A stretch of DNA of 64,000 nucleotides from contig NZ_BCSN01000001.1 of NCBI RefSeq assembly GCF_001570885.1, positions 116,386-180,385 of the forward strand, written 5' to 3'. The position numbers and the translations under genes were made by a program. This document shows, one piece after another, positions 43,234 to 52,251 of this stretch; the stretch's first letter is position 1; each line of letters begins with the position of its first letter. The notes below the pieces were generated by a model. It did not search any database. It saw only the letters and a program-made list of their open reading frames with translations, and was not told where the DNA came from. Origin of the DNA: Micrococcus lylae NBRC 15355 (GTDB lineage Bacteria > Actinomycetota > Actinomycetes > Actinomycetales > Micrococcaceae).

Positions 43234-44481
43234 TCAGGCGGATTCGGGGAAGTTCAGCCGGGACCGGCGCACCACCTCGGGCCGCACCCGGGTCAGCTGG
43301 TCGATCACGACGTTGCGCTGGTCGAGCCAGGAGCGGAGCACCGAGACAATGGCGTCTCCCATCCCCGGGCGGGGCTGGACGACGCCATCGGTGAGGCCCA
43401 TCATCTCGTAGAGGCCCTCGACCTTTCCGGCGGTGGCCACAGTGACCACGGGGACGGAGTGCGTCATGGACATGATCGCCAGATGCATGCGTCCGGTCAC
43501 GACGATGTCCGCATGTTGCACAAGCGCCTTGACTTGGGCCGGCCACAGCTGCTCGGTGACGAGGTGGTCCGTTGTGGCAGCGTAGCGCCGGAACACCGCA
43601 GACGAAGCCTGGAGGTCGTCGTCCCAGTCACGCAACACATGCGGCAGGACCAGGATCCTCAGGCCGCGCTCGTGCAGTTCTCGGAAGACTAGGTCATACT
43701 CGGTGGCCTGTGCGGAGAACTTCCGCCCCACCATCCCACTCACGTTGACGATGGCGACAGGCTGATCAGATGCGTCGAGCCATTGGGTGACGGCGTTCGG
43801 TAGGTCCTCGAGCGTTCCGTAGTCGAAGACGATGTCCGCCGCGTCCACGACCGGAGTTACGCCCGAGCTGACCAGACGCCGGTGCGATAACGGATCGCGT
43901 GCTATGAGACGTACCCCCTCCCGTGCGGCGTTCCGGGCGGCACGCACGACTGAACGCGGTGCGTCGTCGGACCAACTGAAGCCTAGGATTGTGGTCGGGA
44001 CGCCCTGCGCGGCTGCCAGGCGCGCCAGGGAGAAGCGGGCGAGGGAGGCCGAAGGATGGCCTCCATCCATCGTGTCCGCTCCGGGAATCCAAAAACGGGC
44101 GGCACCGTCGAGCGCGCGGAGGAAGCGCCGGATGTCGGCCCCGCGGACGGGCGGCGGCGTCTTGAGGAGGTGAGGGACAGTGACGAGGGTCACGCGTCGG
44201 CGGTCGGCGTCGCGCAGCCGGAGCGCGTCGCCGTGGCTTACGAGGGCCACGATAGGACCCTGGGCGGTGGCGAGGATCATATCGAACATGGCTTGGTCGC
44301 CGATGTTCCCGCCCCCGGAGGGTGCCAGGAGCAGTGTATGGCCTGATGTCGAGGGCGCGACCGGGAACCGACGTCCGAGGAGTTTGTCGAACTGATGCAA
44401 AGCGGTCGCGTAGAGCGAGCTGGCCAGGACGTTTTTCCCGGTCTGACGGACCAGACGACGGGAACGGCTTTGGAATGACAT
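43234..44481 (-). CDS. Polysaccharide pyruvyl transferase family protein
   Basis: 415 aa. Pyruvyl-transferase (WcaK/CsaB) fold: APSGGGNIGDQAMFDMIL (about 54-71), IPGADTMDGGHPSASLAR, then LPHVLRDWDDD and the C-terminal VVTGRMHLAIMSMTHSVPVV. Predicted to add a ketal pyruvate to a sugar of the surface polymer from phosphoenolpyruvate. AGAGGA 4 nt before the ATG. First of two such genes in the cluster; operon with the flippase gene. Confidence 0.85.
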   Translation of the reverse strand: MSFQSRSRRLVRQTGKNVLASSLYATALHQFDKLLGRRFPVAPSTSGHTLLLAPSGGGNIGDQAMFDMILATAQGPIVALVSHGDALRLRDADRRRVTLVTVPHLLKTPPPVRGADIRRFLRALDGAARFWIPGADTMDGGHPSASLARFSLARLAAAQGVPTTILGFSWSDDAPRSVVRAARNAAREGVRLIARDPLSHRRLVSSGVTPVVDAADIVFDYGTLEDLPNAVTQWLDASDQPVAIVNVSGMVGRKFSAQATEYDLVFRELHERGLRILVLPHVLRDWDDDLQASSAVFRRYAATTDHLVTEQLWPAQVKALVQHADIVVTGRMHLAIMSMTHSVPVVTVATAGKVEGLYEMMGLTDGVVQPRPGMGDAIVSVLRSWLDQRNVVIDQLTRVRPEVVRRSRLNFPESA

Positions 44482-44561
44482 GTTCCTCTTAAGAATGGGC
44501 GTGAGAGGGGGCGGGTAGCATGAGCGGTCGGGAGGCGGCCAGGAGCGTTCCCACCATCGGC

Positions 44562-44567
44562 TACAGT
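44562..44567 (+). promoter_or_regulatory. -10 region in the divergent spacer upstream of the polymerase gene
   Basis: TACAGT, 23 nt before the polymerase ATG. The overlapping minus-strand TAGACT (44570-44565) can serve the pyruvyl transferase gene, making a compact back-to-back promoter. Confidence 0.4.
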
Positions 44568-44590
44568 CTAACGTGAATTATGGAGACTCC

Positions 44591-45895
44591 ATGACCTCTG
44601 TCCCCGTTGATCCGCAACGCCGCGGTGCCCCGCGAGCAAAGAGGTCGTTGTCCGAGCATCTGGTCTGGCTGGCCATGGCCACATTGCCCTTTCAGCGTGC
44701 CCTGACGATCGACGTGGGGGTTCCATTGAAGCTGAGCGAGATCTTTCTGGGCTTGGTGCTGGTCAGCCTTCCGTTCACCATCAGACGACGTCAACGCATC
44801 GTCGGCCTTCCAGCGGTTGTGGGTCTGGCGATGGTCGTAGTGTTGTCCACGCTGGTGGCGTACGCGGGGCCGCTCCCGCTGCAGCCGATCGGGGTCACGG
44901 ATCTCCGCTTCGACACGGTGTTCTATGGAGTGTTCGCGGTAGTCACGCTTGTCTTCTGGTGGGCTGTGGCCACGCGGTCCGTCTCTGTGGTCGAGTCCGG
45001 GCTGCGGATGGGCGTCTGGCTCTGCCTGGCCGCGGTCGTCGTTCAGTTCGTGCTCTACACCAACGGACAGGTAGACCTCTTGGAGGCCATGAATTTTCAG
45101 ACGGATCGGGCGACGCATGCTCTGGAAGGCGACGGCGAGACCGCCTCGCTGCGCACCGGCCCCTTCACCGAGGGGCAGCATCTCGGGTTCTTCGCGGGGG
45201 GCATGTTCTTCCTCAGCCTGCGCCGGCGTGAGTGGTTTACCGCGCTGGCAGCGCTCGGTAGTGTCTACTATTCCCAGTCAACCACCAGTTTCATCGCTGT
45301 CCTCGCAGGGGTCGCGCTCATCGGATTGCGCTCCTGGTCCGCACCGGGATTGCTGCGCACCGTCATCGTGGGAGGTGGAACGGCGATCGCCGTGTTGTCC
45401 TCGGACTCGGCTCGGGCGTTCGTCCGGTTCCAGGGGGCGAAGCTGGGTCTGGTCGACATGCCTGGAGGCGCGTTGACCCGTTCCATGGACCTTCGTGCGG
45501 CCAAGACGGAGATGGGCTTTCAGATGGCCCTGGACCACCCATTGGTGGGTCTGGGACCGGGACGCTTCGCCGGGCATTTCGCCGACTACGTAGACCGCAG
45601 CGCCGTAACCTTCCCCAACAACTACTTCACCGGGGAGTTTCGCCCGATTGTGGAAAACGCCTACGCCCAGATCGGTGCGGAACTAGGTCTGGTCGCCCTC
45701 GTTCTGTTCATCTGCCTTCTCGTGGCCGTAGGGTGGAATGTTCGGCGGTCCCCTGTGATGTCGGCACTGGCGCTGTTCCTTGCGGTCATGCTGTCCACCG
45801 CTTCGTCGTGGACCTTCATGCCCGCATGGGCCTTCCTGGCAGTCCTCTGCCTCAGGAGAGGCCAGCGGTTCGTGGCGTCGGCGCCTGTCGCATGA
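44591..45895 (+). CDS. O-antigen ligase/Wzy-type polysaccharide polymerase
   Basis: 434 aa with about ten to eleven membrane segments and a large extracytoplasmic loop (about 180-215 and 300-345), the loop containing TGPFTEGQHLGFFAGG and ENAYAQIGAELG, the latter resembling the conserved Wzy_C end. Polymerises or ligates undecaprenyl-linked units at the outer face. Preceded by GGAGA 5 nt before the ATG. Divergent from the flippase unit; nitroreductase-like gene follows on the opposite strand. Confidence 0.8.
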   Translation: MTSVPVDPQRRGAPRAKRSLSEHLVWLAMATLPFQRALTIDVGVPLKLSEIFLGLVLVSLPFTIRRRQRIVGLPAVVGLAMVVVLSTLVAYAGPLPLQPIGVTDLRFDTVFYGVFAVVTLVFWWAVATRSVSVVESGLRMGVWLCLAAVVVQFVLYTNGQVDLLEAMNFQTDRATHALEGDGETASLRTGPFTEGQHLGFFAGGMFFLSLRRREWFTALAALGSVYYSQSTTSFIAVLAGVALIGLRSWSAPGLLRTVIVGGGTAIAVLSSDSARAFVRFQGAKLGLVDMPGGALTRSMDLRAAKTEMGFQMALDHPLVGLGPGRFAGHFADYVDRSAVTFPNNYFTGEFRPIVENAYAQIGAELGLVALVLFICLLVAVGWNVRRSPVMSALALFLAVMLSTASSWTFMPAWAFLAVLCLRRGQRFVASAPVA

Positions 45896-45930
45896 CGGCG
45901 CGCGGGTGCCGCATGGACAGATGCCGCCGC

Positions 45931-46884
45931 TCAGTCGTGGTGCCGGATCGTCTCGGCAGTCGGGCGACGGGGGGAGCGCGCCACCCGGTAGCCCGCGGCG
46001 GGGTACCCCAAGGCGATGACACAGATGATGTCCTCCCGGACCGGGATGTCGGCCACCTCGCGCAGGCGTGCGCTCATGGCGTTGGACTTCGACCAGTTCA
46101 GCATGCACGCTCCGACCCCATGAGCGTGCAGCGCCCAGACGAACGACATTGCCACCAGGGCACCGTCGATCCACTTCTGATTGCGTTCGCCGGCGCCAGC
46201 GAAGAGCGTCGAATTCACCGTCACGACGGCAAGCTGTCCGACGGTTTGGCCGAATCCCATGTTGCCGCGCTGGAGGCGGAGGATGTGCTCGACGAGCTCG
46301 TCTTCGCAGTAGAGGTGAATGCGACCTGCCCGCCGGTTGCAGACCGAAGGAGATGTCATGGCGAGCTCCGCGGCATGGTCGAGGATCTCGTGGGGGACCG
46401 GACGAGAGCGGTCGAAGTTCCTCACACTGTGCCGTGAGAAGACGAAGGCCTCAACGGCCTCGCGATCGAGTGCGCGTAGTTCGGGTCCAAGCGGAGCGAT
46501 CTCCTCGTCCACCACGCCCTCATCGTTCCAGCGGGACAGGGCCGCACGGGCTGACGTGACGTTCCGCACAAGGTCGTCGTCCATGGAGGCCGGATCCAGG
46601 AGGCCGTCGATGCGGTGCTCCAATGCACTGCCGAACGGCCGCTTGGGCGCGGGCATGGCAAGGCCCTTCTCAATTCGGTGGTAGTCCTTGATGAGCTGTG
46701 TGTCCCGGGAATGCGGCCGCAGGTCGCGGCCGAATCCGACCTCGGGTGTGGAGGAAAGGGCGATGCTGCGACGCATGTCAGCCGTGTGTTCGAGGACGGT
46801 CTGACCCTTCAGGGCGAACCGCATGAGGGGCAATCTCAGTCGGGAGGGCAGATGGCCGAGGGCGGATCTTACAAGTCGACGCAT
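45931..46884 (-). CDS. Nitroreductase family protein of the polysaccharide-cluster type
   Basis: 317 aa. C-terminal two thirds are FMN-dependent nitroreductase: SRHSVRNFDRSRPVP, AELAMTSPSVCNRRAGRIHLY, HAHGVGACMLNWS and IALGYPAAGYRVA. The N-terminal 100 residues include DYHRIEKGLAMPAPKRPFG, a conserved extension of nitroreductases found in capsule clusters beside pyruvyl transferases. Redox role in the polymer pathway unknown. GGAAGG Shine-Dalgarno. Confidence 0.82.
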   Translation of the reverse strand: MRRLVRSALGHLPSRLRLPLMRFALKGQTVLEHTADMRRSIALSSTPEVGFGRDLRPHSRDTQLIKDYHRIEKGLAMPAPKRPFGSALEHRIDGLLDPASMDDDLVRNVTSARAALSRWNDEGVVDEEIAPLGPELRALDREAVEAFVFSRHSVRNFDRSRPVPHEILDHAAELAMTSPSVCNRRAGRIHLYCEDELVEHILRLQRGNMGFGQTVGQLAVVTVNSTLFAGAGERNQKWIDGALVAMSFVWALHAHGVGACMLNWSKSNAMSARLREVADIPVREDIICVIALGYPAAGYRVARSPRRPTAETIRHHD

Positions 46885-46975
46885 AGGCGACCTTCCGTTA
46901 CGGGGGAGATGGGTGTCCCAGGCTCACGGCAGCTGATCGCCGAGCGTGATGACATCGAGGACGGTTCGTGTGCCA

Positions 46976-46981
46976 GTATAT
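46976..46981 (+). promoter_or_regulatory. Candidate -10 of the glycosyltransferase/pyruvyl transferase pair
   Basis: TATATG in the 190-nt divergent gap, about 95 nt before the glycosyltransferase start. Confidence 0.35.
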
Positions 46982-47074
46982 GAGCGCACCACTTGCTCTG
47001 AATACACGGTGCCCCTGTGACCTACCCCGCCCCCGCGACGATTCGACTACCGCCATGCGCCCGCGAGGAGAATG

Positions 47075-48106
47075 ATGAAGATCTACATGCCGTCTCGAAT
47101 ACTGGATCGTCATGTGGGAGGAAATACCACATACGCCCGGCATATAGCCCAGGGGATGCGTGAGCGCGGTCATCAGGTGCTCTCCATGCCTGCGCACACG
47201 ATGGCCCCGGTGACGGCACTTCTCGAGACCGGCTTTGGACTGCGCCGCGGTGGTGCCGAGGACGTGCTCCACTACGTGGCGGACACCGGTCCGCTGCTGG
47301 ACACCCGGCGTCCTTCGGTGGTGACGGTTCACGGAGTCGCTTCGCGGTGGATCTCGACGGCGCGCACTCCACGGCAGGAGTGGACGTGGCGTACCCGGGT
47401 CTCCCGCGCCATCGCCGCGACCGACGCTGTGATTACGGTCTCCGAGTCCAGCGCTGACGACATTGCCGATGTATTCGGCCTCGACAGGTCCCGGATCACG
47501 TCGATCCCGCATGGAATCGACGTCGCCCACTTCTCCCGACCGGTGGTGATGTCGGACGCCGTCCGAGCCCGGGTCCCGAAGAACTTCGTCCTGTACCTGG
47601 GGAACCTGGAACCTCGGAAGAACGTGGTGAACCTCATCCGTGCGTTCGAATCCCCGGCCGTCAAGGCCCTCGGCGTCCCCTTGGTCATCGCTGGAAAGCC
47701 TGCATGGAATTATTCGCAGATCCTGAACGAGATCGAGGGTTCCTCCAACGTGATCGCGCTGGGGTTCGTCAGTGACGACGACCGTGTCGCGATGATGCAG
47801 AATTGCGCTCTGTTCGCCTTCCCAAGTCTGTACGAGGGCTTCGGGTTCCCCGTCCTCGAGGCGATGGCCGCCGGTGCCGCCGTGATCACGACCGACCGCG
47901 GCTCCCTGAAGGAGGTCGCAGGGCCGGCGTTGCTGTTCGATGGCGTCGATGAAGAAGCGATCCAGGCCGGTCTCCTCCACGCACTTGAGGACTCCCGGCG
48001 ACGGGAGGAGTCGCGCGTGTCGGGCCTTACCTGGGCCAGCCAGTTCAGCTGGGGTCGAAGTGTCGCCCGCCACGAGGAAGTCTACCGGGCGGTGCTTTCC
48101 GCATGA
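47075..48106 (+). CDS. Glycosyltransferase family 4 protein
   Basis: 343 aa GT-B enzyme. Starts MKIYMPSRI, with GGNTTYARHIAQGM as acceptor loop, LYLGNLEPRKNVVNLIRAF and FPSLYEGFGFPVLEAMA containing the EX7E donor motif. Adds one sugar to the lipid-linked repeat unit on the cytoplasmic face. Two ATGs abut; the second (47075) has better spacing to GAGGAG at 47065-47070. The next gene overlaps by 4 bp. Confidence 0.88.
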   Translation: MKIYMPSRILDRHVGGNTTYARHIAQGMRERGHQVLSMPAHTMAPVTALLETGFGLRRGGAEDVLHYVADTGPLLDTRRPSVVTVHGVASRWISTARTPRQEWTWRTRVSRAIAATDAVITVSESSADDIADVFGLDRSRITSIPHGIDVAHFSRPVVMSDAVRARVPKNFVLYLGNLEPRKNVVNLIRAFESPAVKALGVPLVIAGKPAWNYSQILNEIEGSSNVIALGFVSDDDRVAMMQNCALFAFPSLYEGFGFPVLEAMAAGAAVITTDRGSLKEVAGPALLFDGVDEEAIQAGLLHALEDSRRREESRVSGLTWASQFSWGRSVARHEEVYRAVLSA

Positions 48107-49170
48107 GAATCCTAGTCCTCCACGGCTACAGTGCTGCCAACCTCGGTGATGGTCTCCTCGTTACGGAGACACTCGAGTTGCTGCACGAGGCGTTCGGAGC
48201 TGATGTGGACCTGACGATCGTCGCCTCTCACCCCGAGACCTTCAGCGCACTGCCCCATCGAGTCGTCGACTCGATGCCGCGGTGGAACGGCTATGCCCCC
48301 GCGTACCGTGCTGTCCTTCGCGAGATCGACGAGTTCGATCTCGTGGTCGCCGTCGGTGGCGGGTATCTGCGAGCCGGCCGGCCTGTCGAGGCATTGAAGA
48401 CCTTGCTGGTGCATGGGCCACAGCTGCGCGCAGCGGCGCGCACGACCGCGCCGACCTTCTATATGCCTCAGAGCATCGGTCCAGCGCGTGGGGGGACTCG
48501 GTGGATCTTCGAGGCTCTTCTGCGCGCTGTGGACATGGTCCACGTCAGAGACGACCGCAGCCTCGAACAGTTCCGGCGGGCGCAGGTCCATCGGACCCCT
48601 GACCTTGCTGTCCTGGCCAGTGAACGATCCTGGCCTCAGGAGGACTCCGTCCCGGACCTCCATCCCGTCTTCAGCATCCGGGCCATTCACGGCAGCGTCC
48701 CGGAGGCCGTGATGGATCTAGCGCGGCGATTCGAGGGCGTGGGCTACGATACGTACATCCAGAGCCAGACGGGAACGGGGAACGACGACCGCGCAGCCAC
48801 CGATCAGCTCTCTCCCCGACGTGTCATCGATCGTGCGGAACTGATGACCACAGGGGCAGGGCCAACACGCGTCGTCGTCGCGGTGCGGCTCCACGCTTCC
48901 CTTATGGCTCTGGCCGCTGGTCATTTCGTGGTCCATCTGGCGTACGAACGCAAGGGCTTCGGTGCTTTCAGTGATCTCGGAGTTCCGGATTTCGTTCACA
49001 ATGTCAACGATTTCGACGTGGACCTCGTTTCTGAACAGATCGAACGGTTGCGCACTGATCCGGCGGCGCGTCGCGACTATGCACAAGCGCTTCATTCACG
49101 AGCCGCCCAGATGCCGGCCGTACGTGAGTCGTTGGTGGGCTCACTGCGCAGGGCGGCTGCATCCCGATGA
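48103..49170 (+). CDS. Polysaccharide pyruvyl transferase family protein (second copy)
   Basis: 355 aa. HGYSAANLGDGLLVTETLEL (about 7-26), VVAVGGGYLRAG, FYMPQSIGPARGGTRW, and VVAVRLHASLMALAAGHFVV in the C-terminal half fit the pyruvyl transferase family. Start overlaps the upstream glycosyltransferase stop. Low similarity by eye to the copy at 43234, so it likely acts on a different sugar or position. Confidence 0.83.
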   Translation: MRILVLHGYSAANLGDGLLVTETLELLHEAFGADVDLTIVASHPETFSALPHRVVDSMPRWNGYAPAYRAVLREIDEFDLVVAVGGGYLRAGRPVEALKTLLVHGPQLRAAARTTAPTFYMPQSIGPARGGTRWIFEALLRAVDMVHVRDDRSLEQFRRAQVHRTPDLAVLASERSWPQEDSVPDLHPVFSIRAIHGSVPEAVMDLARRFEGVGYDTYIQSQTGTGNDDRAATDQLSPRRVIDRAELMTTGAGPTRVVVAVRLHASLMALAAGHFVVHLAYERKGFGAFSDLGVPDFVHNVNDFDVDLVSEQIERLRTDPAARRDYAQALHSRAAQMPAVRESLVGSLRRAAASR

Positions 49171-49219
49171 CCGACCGTCTGTCACCTTTGACCACCCCGC
49201 TTTCAGTTAAGCTTGGCGC

Positions 49220-49228
49220 CATAGGAAA
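49220..49228 (+). promoter_or_regulatory. CATAGGAAA element upstream of the second glycosyltransferase
   Basis: Third copy of the nonamer (others at 13974 and 28186), only 15 nt before the GTG start; TGAGGA between them serves as ribosome site. Confidence 0.4.
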
Positions 49229-49243
49229 CCTGAGGAATTCGTC

Positions 49244-50299
49244 GTGCGCATACTCCATCTGACACAGTGCCCTGTGGCCGGCGTGCCCCATGCGATTGAG
49301 CGTTATGCGCGGGGCACCTCCGAAGTCCACGAGCATCACCTACTAGCGGTGCCCGAAGTGGACGTGGAAAAGTCGGCTTTCGCCAGTTTCATGCCCCTGC
49401 CGTCCGGGACCCTGGGACGTATCCGTGAGGTGGCTCGGGCAGTGAAGAAGATCCGGCCGGACGTCATCCACGCCCATTCGAGCTTCGCCGGGGGATACGC
49501 GCGTCTGGCGCCCGTCGCCGTGCCGATCGTCTATCAGCCCCATTGCTTCGCCTTCGACGATCCAGGGCGGCCCTGGGCCGTTAGGGGTGCCTATTGGGCC
49601 GCAGAGGTCCTACTCGGGGTCCGCAGCACCTTGACGGTGGCCTTGACGCCGCATGAGAGGGCTCTCGCTCGCAGCATCGGCCAGGGGCGCCGCACAGTGG
49701 AGGTACCCAATGTGTCGAACGTGGAGCCTCTCGGCGCCAGCGTCGTGCGGCGGCACGTCGGCAGGGCCCTGAGAGTGGCCATGATCGGCCGCATCGCACC
49801 CCAGAAGGACCCAGCGTTCTTCGCTGAGACCGCTCGCAACCTGGGTCTCAACGAGGGGCGGAACCCGGGAGTCGAGCTAGTGTGGATCGGGGGCGGAGAC
49901 CCGCAGGACGAAGCCACGCTGCGCGACTCCGGGGTCACTGTGACCGGCTGGACCGATCGTGAGGGCGTCGCACGGCAGCTCGACGAGGCGGATCTGTACC
50001 TGCATTCCGCTGCATACGAGGGGTTTCCCCTGTCGGTGCTCGATGCTGCTGCCAGGAATGTGCCCGTGGTGGTCCGAGACATCTCGTGCTTCCGCGGATA
50101 CGACATTCGCAAGGTCTCCTCGCCGAAGGAGGCGGCGGCGCTGTTGACCACTCTGACTGAAGACAGGTCGCCCCTCAATGCGATCGGCAGACAATCGGAT
50201 GCCCTTCTGCAGCACATGAACCCGGCCTCTCAGAAGAACGCACTTTTGGACCTGTACAGTCGTGCCGTGGGGTCGGCAGCCTTGGGTAAGGAGCACTGA
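49244..50299 (+). CDS. Glycosyltransferase (GT4 type)
   Basis: 351 aa. N-terminus MRILHLTQCPVAGVPHAIER, IHAHSSFAGGYARL, donor domain AMIGRIAPQKDPAFFAETAR and LHSAAYEGFPLSVLDAA with an E-x7-D variant of the retaining GT-B motif. GTG start with TGAGGA 7 nt upstream. Its stop lies 1 nt before galE starts, so the pair is co-transcribed. Confidence 0.87.
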   Translation: MRILHLTQCPVAGVPHAIERYARGTSEVHEHHLLAVPEVDVEKSAFASFMPLPSGTLGRIREVARAVKKIRPDVIHAHSSFAGGYARLAPVAVPIVYQPHCFAFDDPGRPWAVRGAYWAAEVLLGVRSTLTVALTPHERALARSIGQGRRTVEVPNVSNVEPLGASVVRRHVGRALRVAMIGRIAPQKDPAFFAETARNLGLNEGRNPGVELVWIGGGDPQDEATLRDSGVTVTGWTDREGVARQLDEADLYLHSAAYEGFPLSVLDAAARNVPVVVRDISCFRGYDIRKVSSPKEAAALLTTLTEDRSPLNAIGRQSDALLQHMNPASQKNALLDLYSRAVGSAALGKEH

Positions 50300-50300
50300 G

Positions 50301-51266
50301 ATGAGCTGGATGGTGACCGGAGCGGCCGGATACATCGGATCACACGTTGCGCACACCCTGCATGGCAGGGGGCGGGAGGTCGTCGCCGTCGACAACCTCT
50401 CCACGGGGCACCGCGCGTTCGTTCCGGAGGGCGCGGTGTGGGTTGCGTGCGACGTGCGGGACGCACGACAGTTGACGGAGGTCATGCGCCATCATGACGT
50501 AACGGGTGTCATCCACTTGGCCGGCTTTAAGTACGCGGGTCTGTCGGTGAAGGAGCCCCTGCGGGCCTATCAGGACAACGTCCACGGAACGATGGGTCTG
50601 CTGCAGGCCATGACTGACGCTGAGGTCCGCATGCTCGTCTTCTCATCTTCTGCGGCGACGTACGGTACACCGAGCGAAGAGGTCGTCACCGAGCGCACCC
50701 CGGTGCGACCGGAATCCCCGTACGGAGAGTCGAAGCTGATCGGGGAGTGGTTGATCGCCGATCAGGGGCGTGCCACAGGGCTGCGGCACACCTCGCTGCG
50801 CTACTTCAATGTCGTCGGTGCTGGCCGTCGCGAGGTGGCCGACACCAGCCCCCACAACCTCTTCCCTCGCATCTTCTCGGCTTTGGACCAGGGACGCTCC
50901 CCGAAGATCTTCGGCACGGACTACCCCACCTCCGACGGGACGTGCGTTCGTGACTACGTCCACGTCCAGGATCTCGCCGACGTGCACGTCGCGGCCGCAG
51001 ACTGTCTGGAGGCCGGAATCGAGCTCGACCCTATCTACAACATCGGTTCAGGTACGGGGACGTCCGTGGCGGAGATCATGTCTGTGATGAAGAAGGTGAC
51101 GGGGATCCCCTTCGATGCCGAGGTCTGTCCTCGGCGACCCGGCGATCCCTCCCGCATCGTCGCAGACGGTGCCGCCGCGCGACGTGACCTCGGCTGGGCC
51201 ATGTCTCACTCGTTGGAGGAGATGGCGGCCTCCTCATGGGATGCGTGGAGGAGATTCCACCGCTGA
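50301..51266 (+). CDS. galE: UDP-glucose 4-epimerase
   Basis: 321 aa, extended SDR. VTGAAGYIGSH (NAD loop, about 5-15), catalytic YxxxK in SPYGESKLIGEWL (about 144-156), SSSAATYG, and RYFNVVGAG. Interconverts UDP-glucose and UDP-galactose (or the GlcNAc/GalNAc pair) to supply the polysaccharide. AAGGAG lies 7 nt before the ATG, inside the end of the preceding glycosyltransferase gene. Convergent with the nucleotidyltransferase-like gene. Confidence 0.9.
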   Translation: MSWMVTGAAGYIGSHVAHTLHGRGREVVAVDNLSTGHRAFVPEGAVWVACDVRDARQLTEVMRHHDVTGVIHLAGFKYAGLSVKEPLRAYQDNVHGTMGLLQAMTDAEVRMLVFSSSAATYGTPSEEVVTERTPVRPESPYGESKLIGEWLIADQGRATGLRHTSLRYFNVVGAGRREVADTSPHNLFPRIFSALDQGRSPKIFGTDYPTSDGTCVRDYVHVQDLADVHVAAADCLEAGIELDPIYNIGSGTGTSVAEIMSVMKKVTGIPFDAEVCPRRPGDPSRIVADGAAARRDLGWAMSHSLEEMAASSWDAWRRFHR

Positions 51267-51302
51267 GAGGCGTCAGAGGCACGCCACATTGACGCAGCGG
51301 GA

Positions 51303-52247
51303 TCACCCGGCCGTGCGCTTACTCTCTTGGCGCAGGTGCGACGCGGCCCTCATGATCTGGGGTAGGTTCCTGAGGAACTTCTTCCAACGGGCCGTTCGCG
51401 CCTTCATACGATGCACACGCGAGGCGTTCTCCAGGGAGAGATCGCGTTTCACAAGAAGCTCAGCGGAAGGGAAAGCCGCGTGCCACAGGAGACGGGGCCA
51501 GTGTCTCAGTGGTGCCCGTCGGATGGCGTCCAGCCAGAGGACCGTGGGATGCTCCAGATGTTGATAGAGCAGCCACTCGTGGGAGGCCGGTCCGAGATCC
51601 GGGGTGATGCTCTCGGGAGCTTGCTCGGCGAAGAAGGAGGAGAGCGCGCGTGCCGCATCCAGGGTCTGGGCGAGGTCGTTCAGTGCATGCCAGTCGTCGA
51701 CGTCGAGCACGGATGCCAGATGCGTCAGCTCCCTTTGGGCGCGCTTCTCCCAGGGTGTCCTGAGCCCATTGAGCATCAGGAGCATCGCATGGGCGATTCG
51801 TGACGGGACTGGGACGGGGACATGGGCTATCTCGAGTGCGTCGCGTTCCTCCCACAGGCGCTCGAACGCCTCCTCGGGGTCCGCTTCGATGCCCGGGACC
51901 CGGCGGTGGAGATCTATGTCCACGGGCCAGCCGTCGTGCAGCAGAGTCCGCGCGTGGACAAGACCAACGCCCAGATCACCTCCGGAGGGTCGGTCTCTCC
52001 AGCCGTGTGCGGCCAGGGCCTGGACGACGGCGTCTTCTCCCCCCGGCTCGATGAGAACATCAACATCGGACGACCGATTGCGCACCCGCAGATTCATGCC
52101 ATGGGCGATGGGGCCCTTGAAGAAGAGTCCCCTTCCCCCGACGTCGACGAGCGTCTGGGCCACCACACCATGCGCCAACTCCACCGCGACATCAAGCGGC
52201 AGTCGAACCTCGACGGTGTGTTCGGAGGAAATTGAGGGCGTGTTCAT
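51303..52247 (-). CDS. Nucleotidyltransferase-fold protein of the polysaccharide/PqqD-associated type (NTP_transf_5-like)
   Basis: 314 aa. FFKGPIAHGMNLRVRNRSSD VDVL-type motif (residues 42-64: FFKG, then S-x-D-V-D-V) is the KG/DxD signature of the 'uncharacterised nucleotidyltransferase' family; WPVDIDLHRRVPG (about 100) adds another Asp. The rest is helical. Family members occur in polysaccharide loci beside PqqD-like and HprK-related proteins; target unknown. Starts 4 nt after the BY-kinase stop, so it is in the kinase operon. GC content is lower than in flanking housekeeping genes. Confidence 0.7.
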   Translation of the reverse strand: MNTPSISSEHTVEVRLPLDVAVELAHGVVAQTLVDVGGRGLFFKGPIAHGMNLRVRNRSSDVDVLIEPGGEDAVVQALAAHGWRDRPSGGDLGVGLVHARTLLHDGWPVDIDLHRRVPGIEADPEEAFERLWEERDALEIAHVPVPVPSRIAHAMLLMLNGLRTPWEKRAQRELTHLASVLDVDDWHALNDLAQTLDAARALSSFFAEQAPESITPDLGPASHEWLLYQHLEHPTVLWLDAIRRAPLRHWPRLLWHAAFPSAELLVKRDLSLENASRVHRMKARTARWKKFLRNLPQIMRAASHLRQESKRTAG

Positions 52248-52251
52248 GGTG

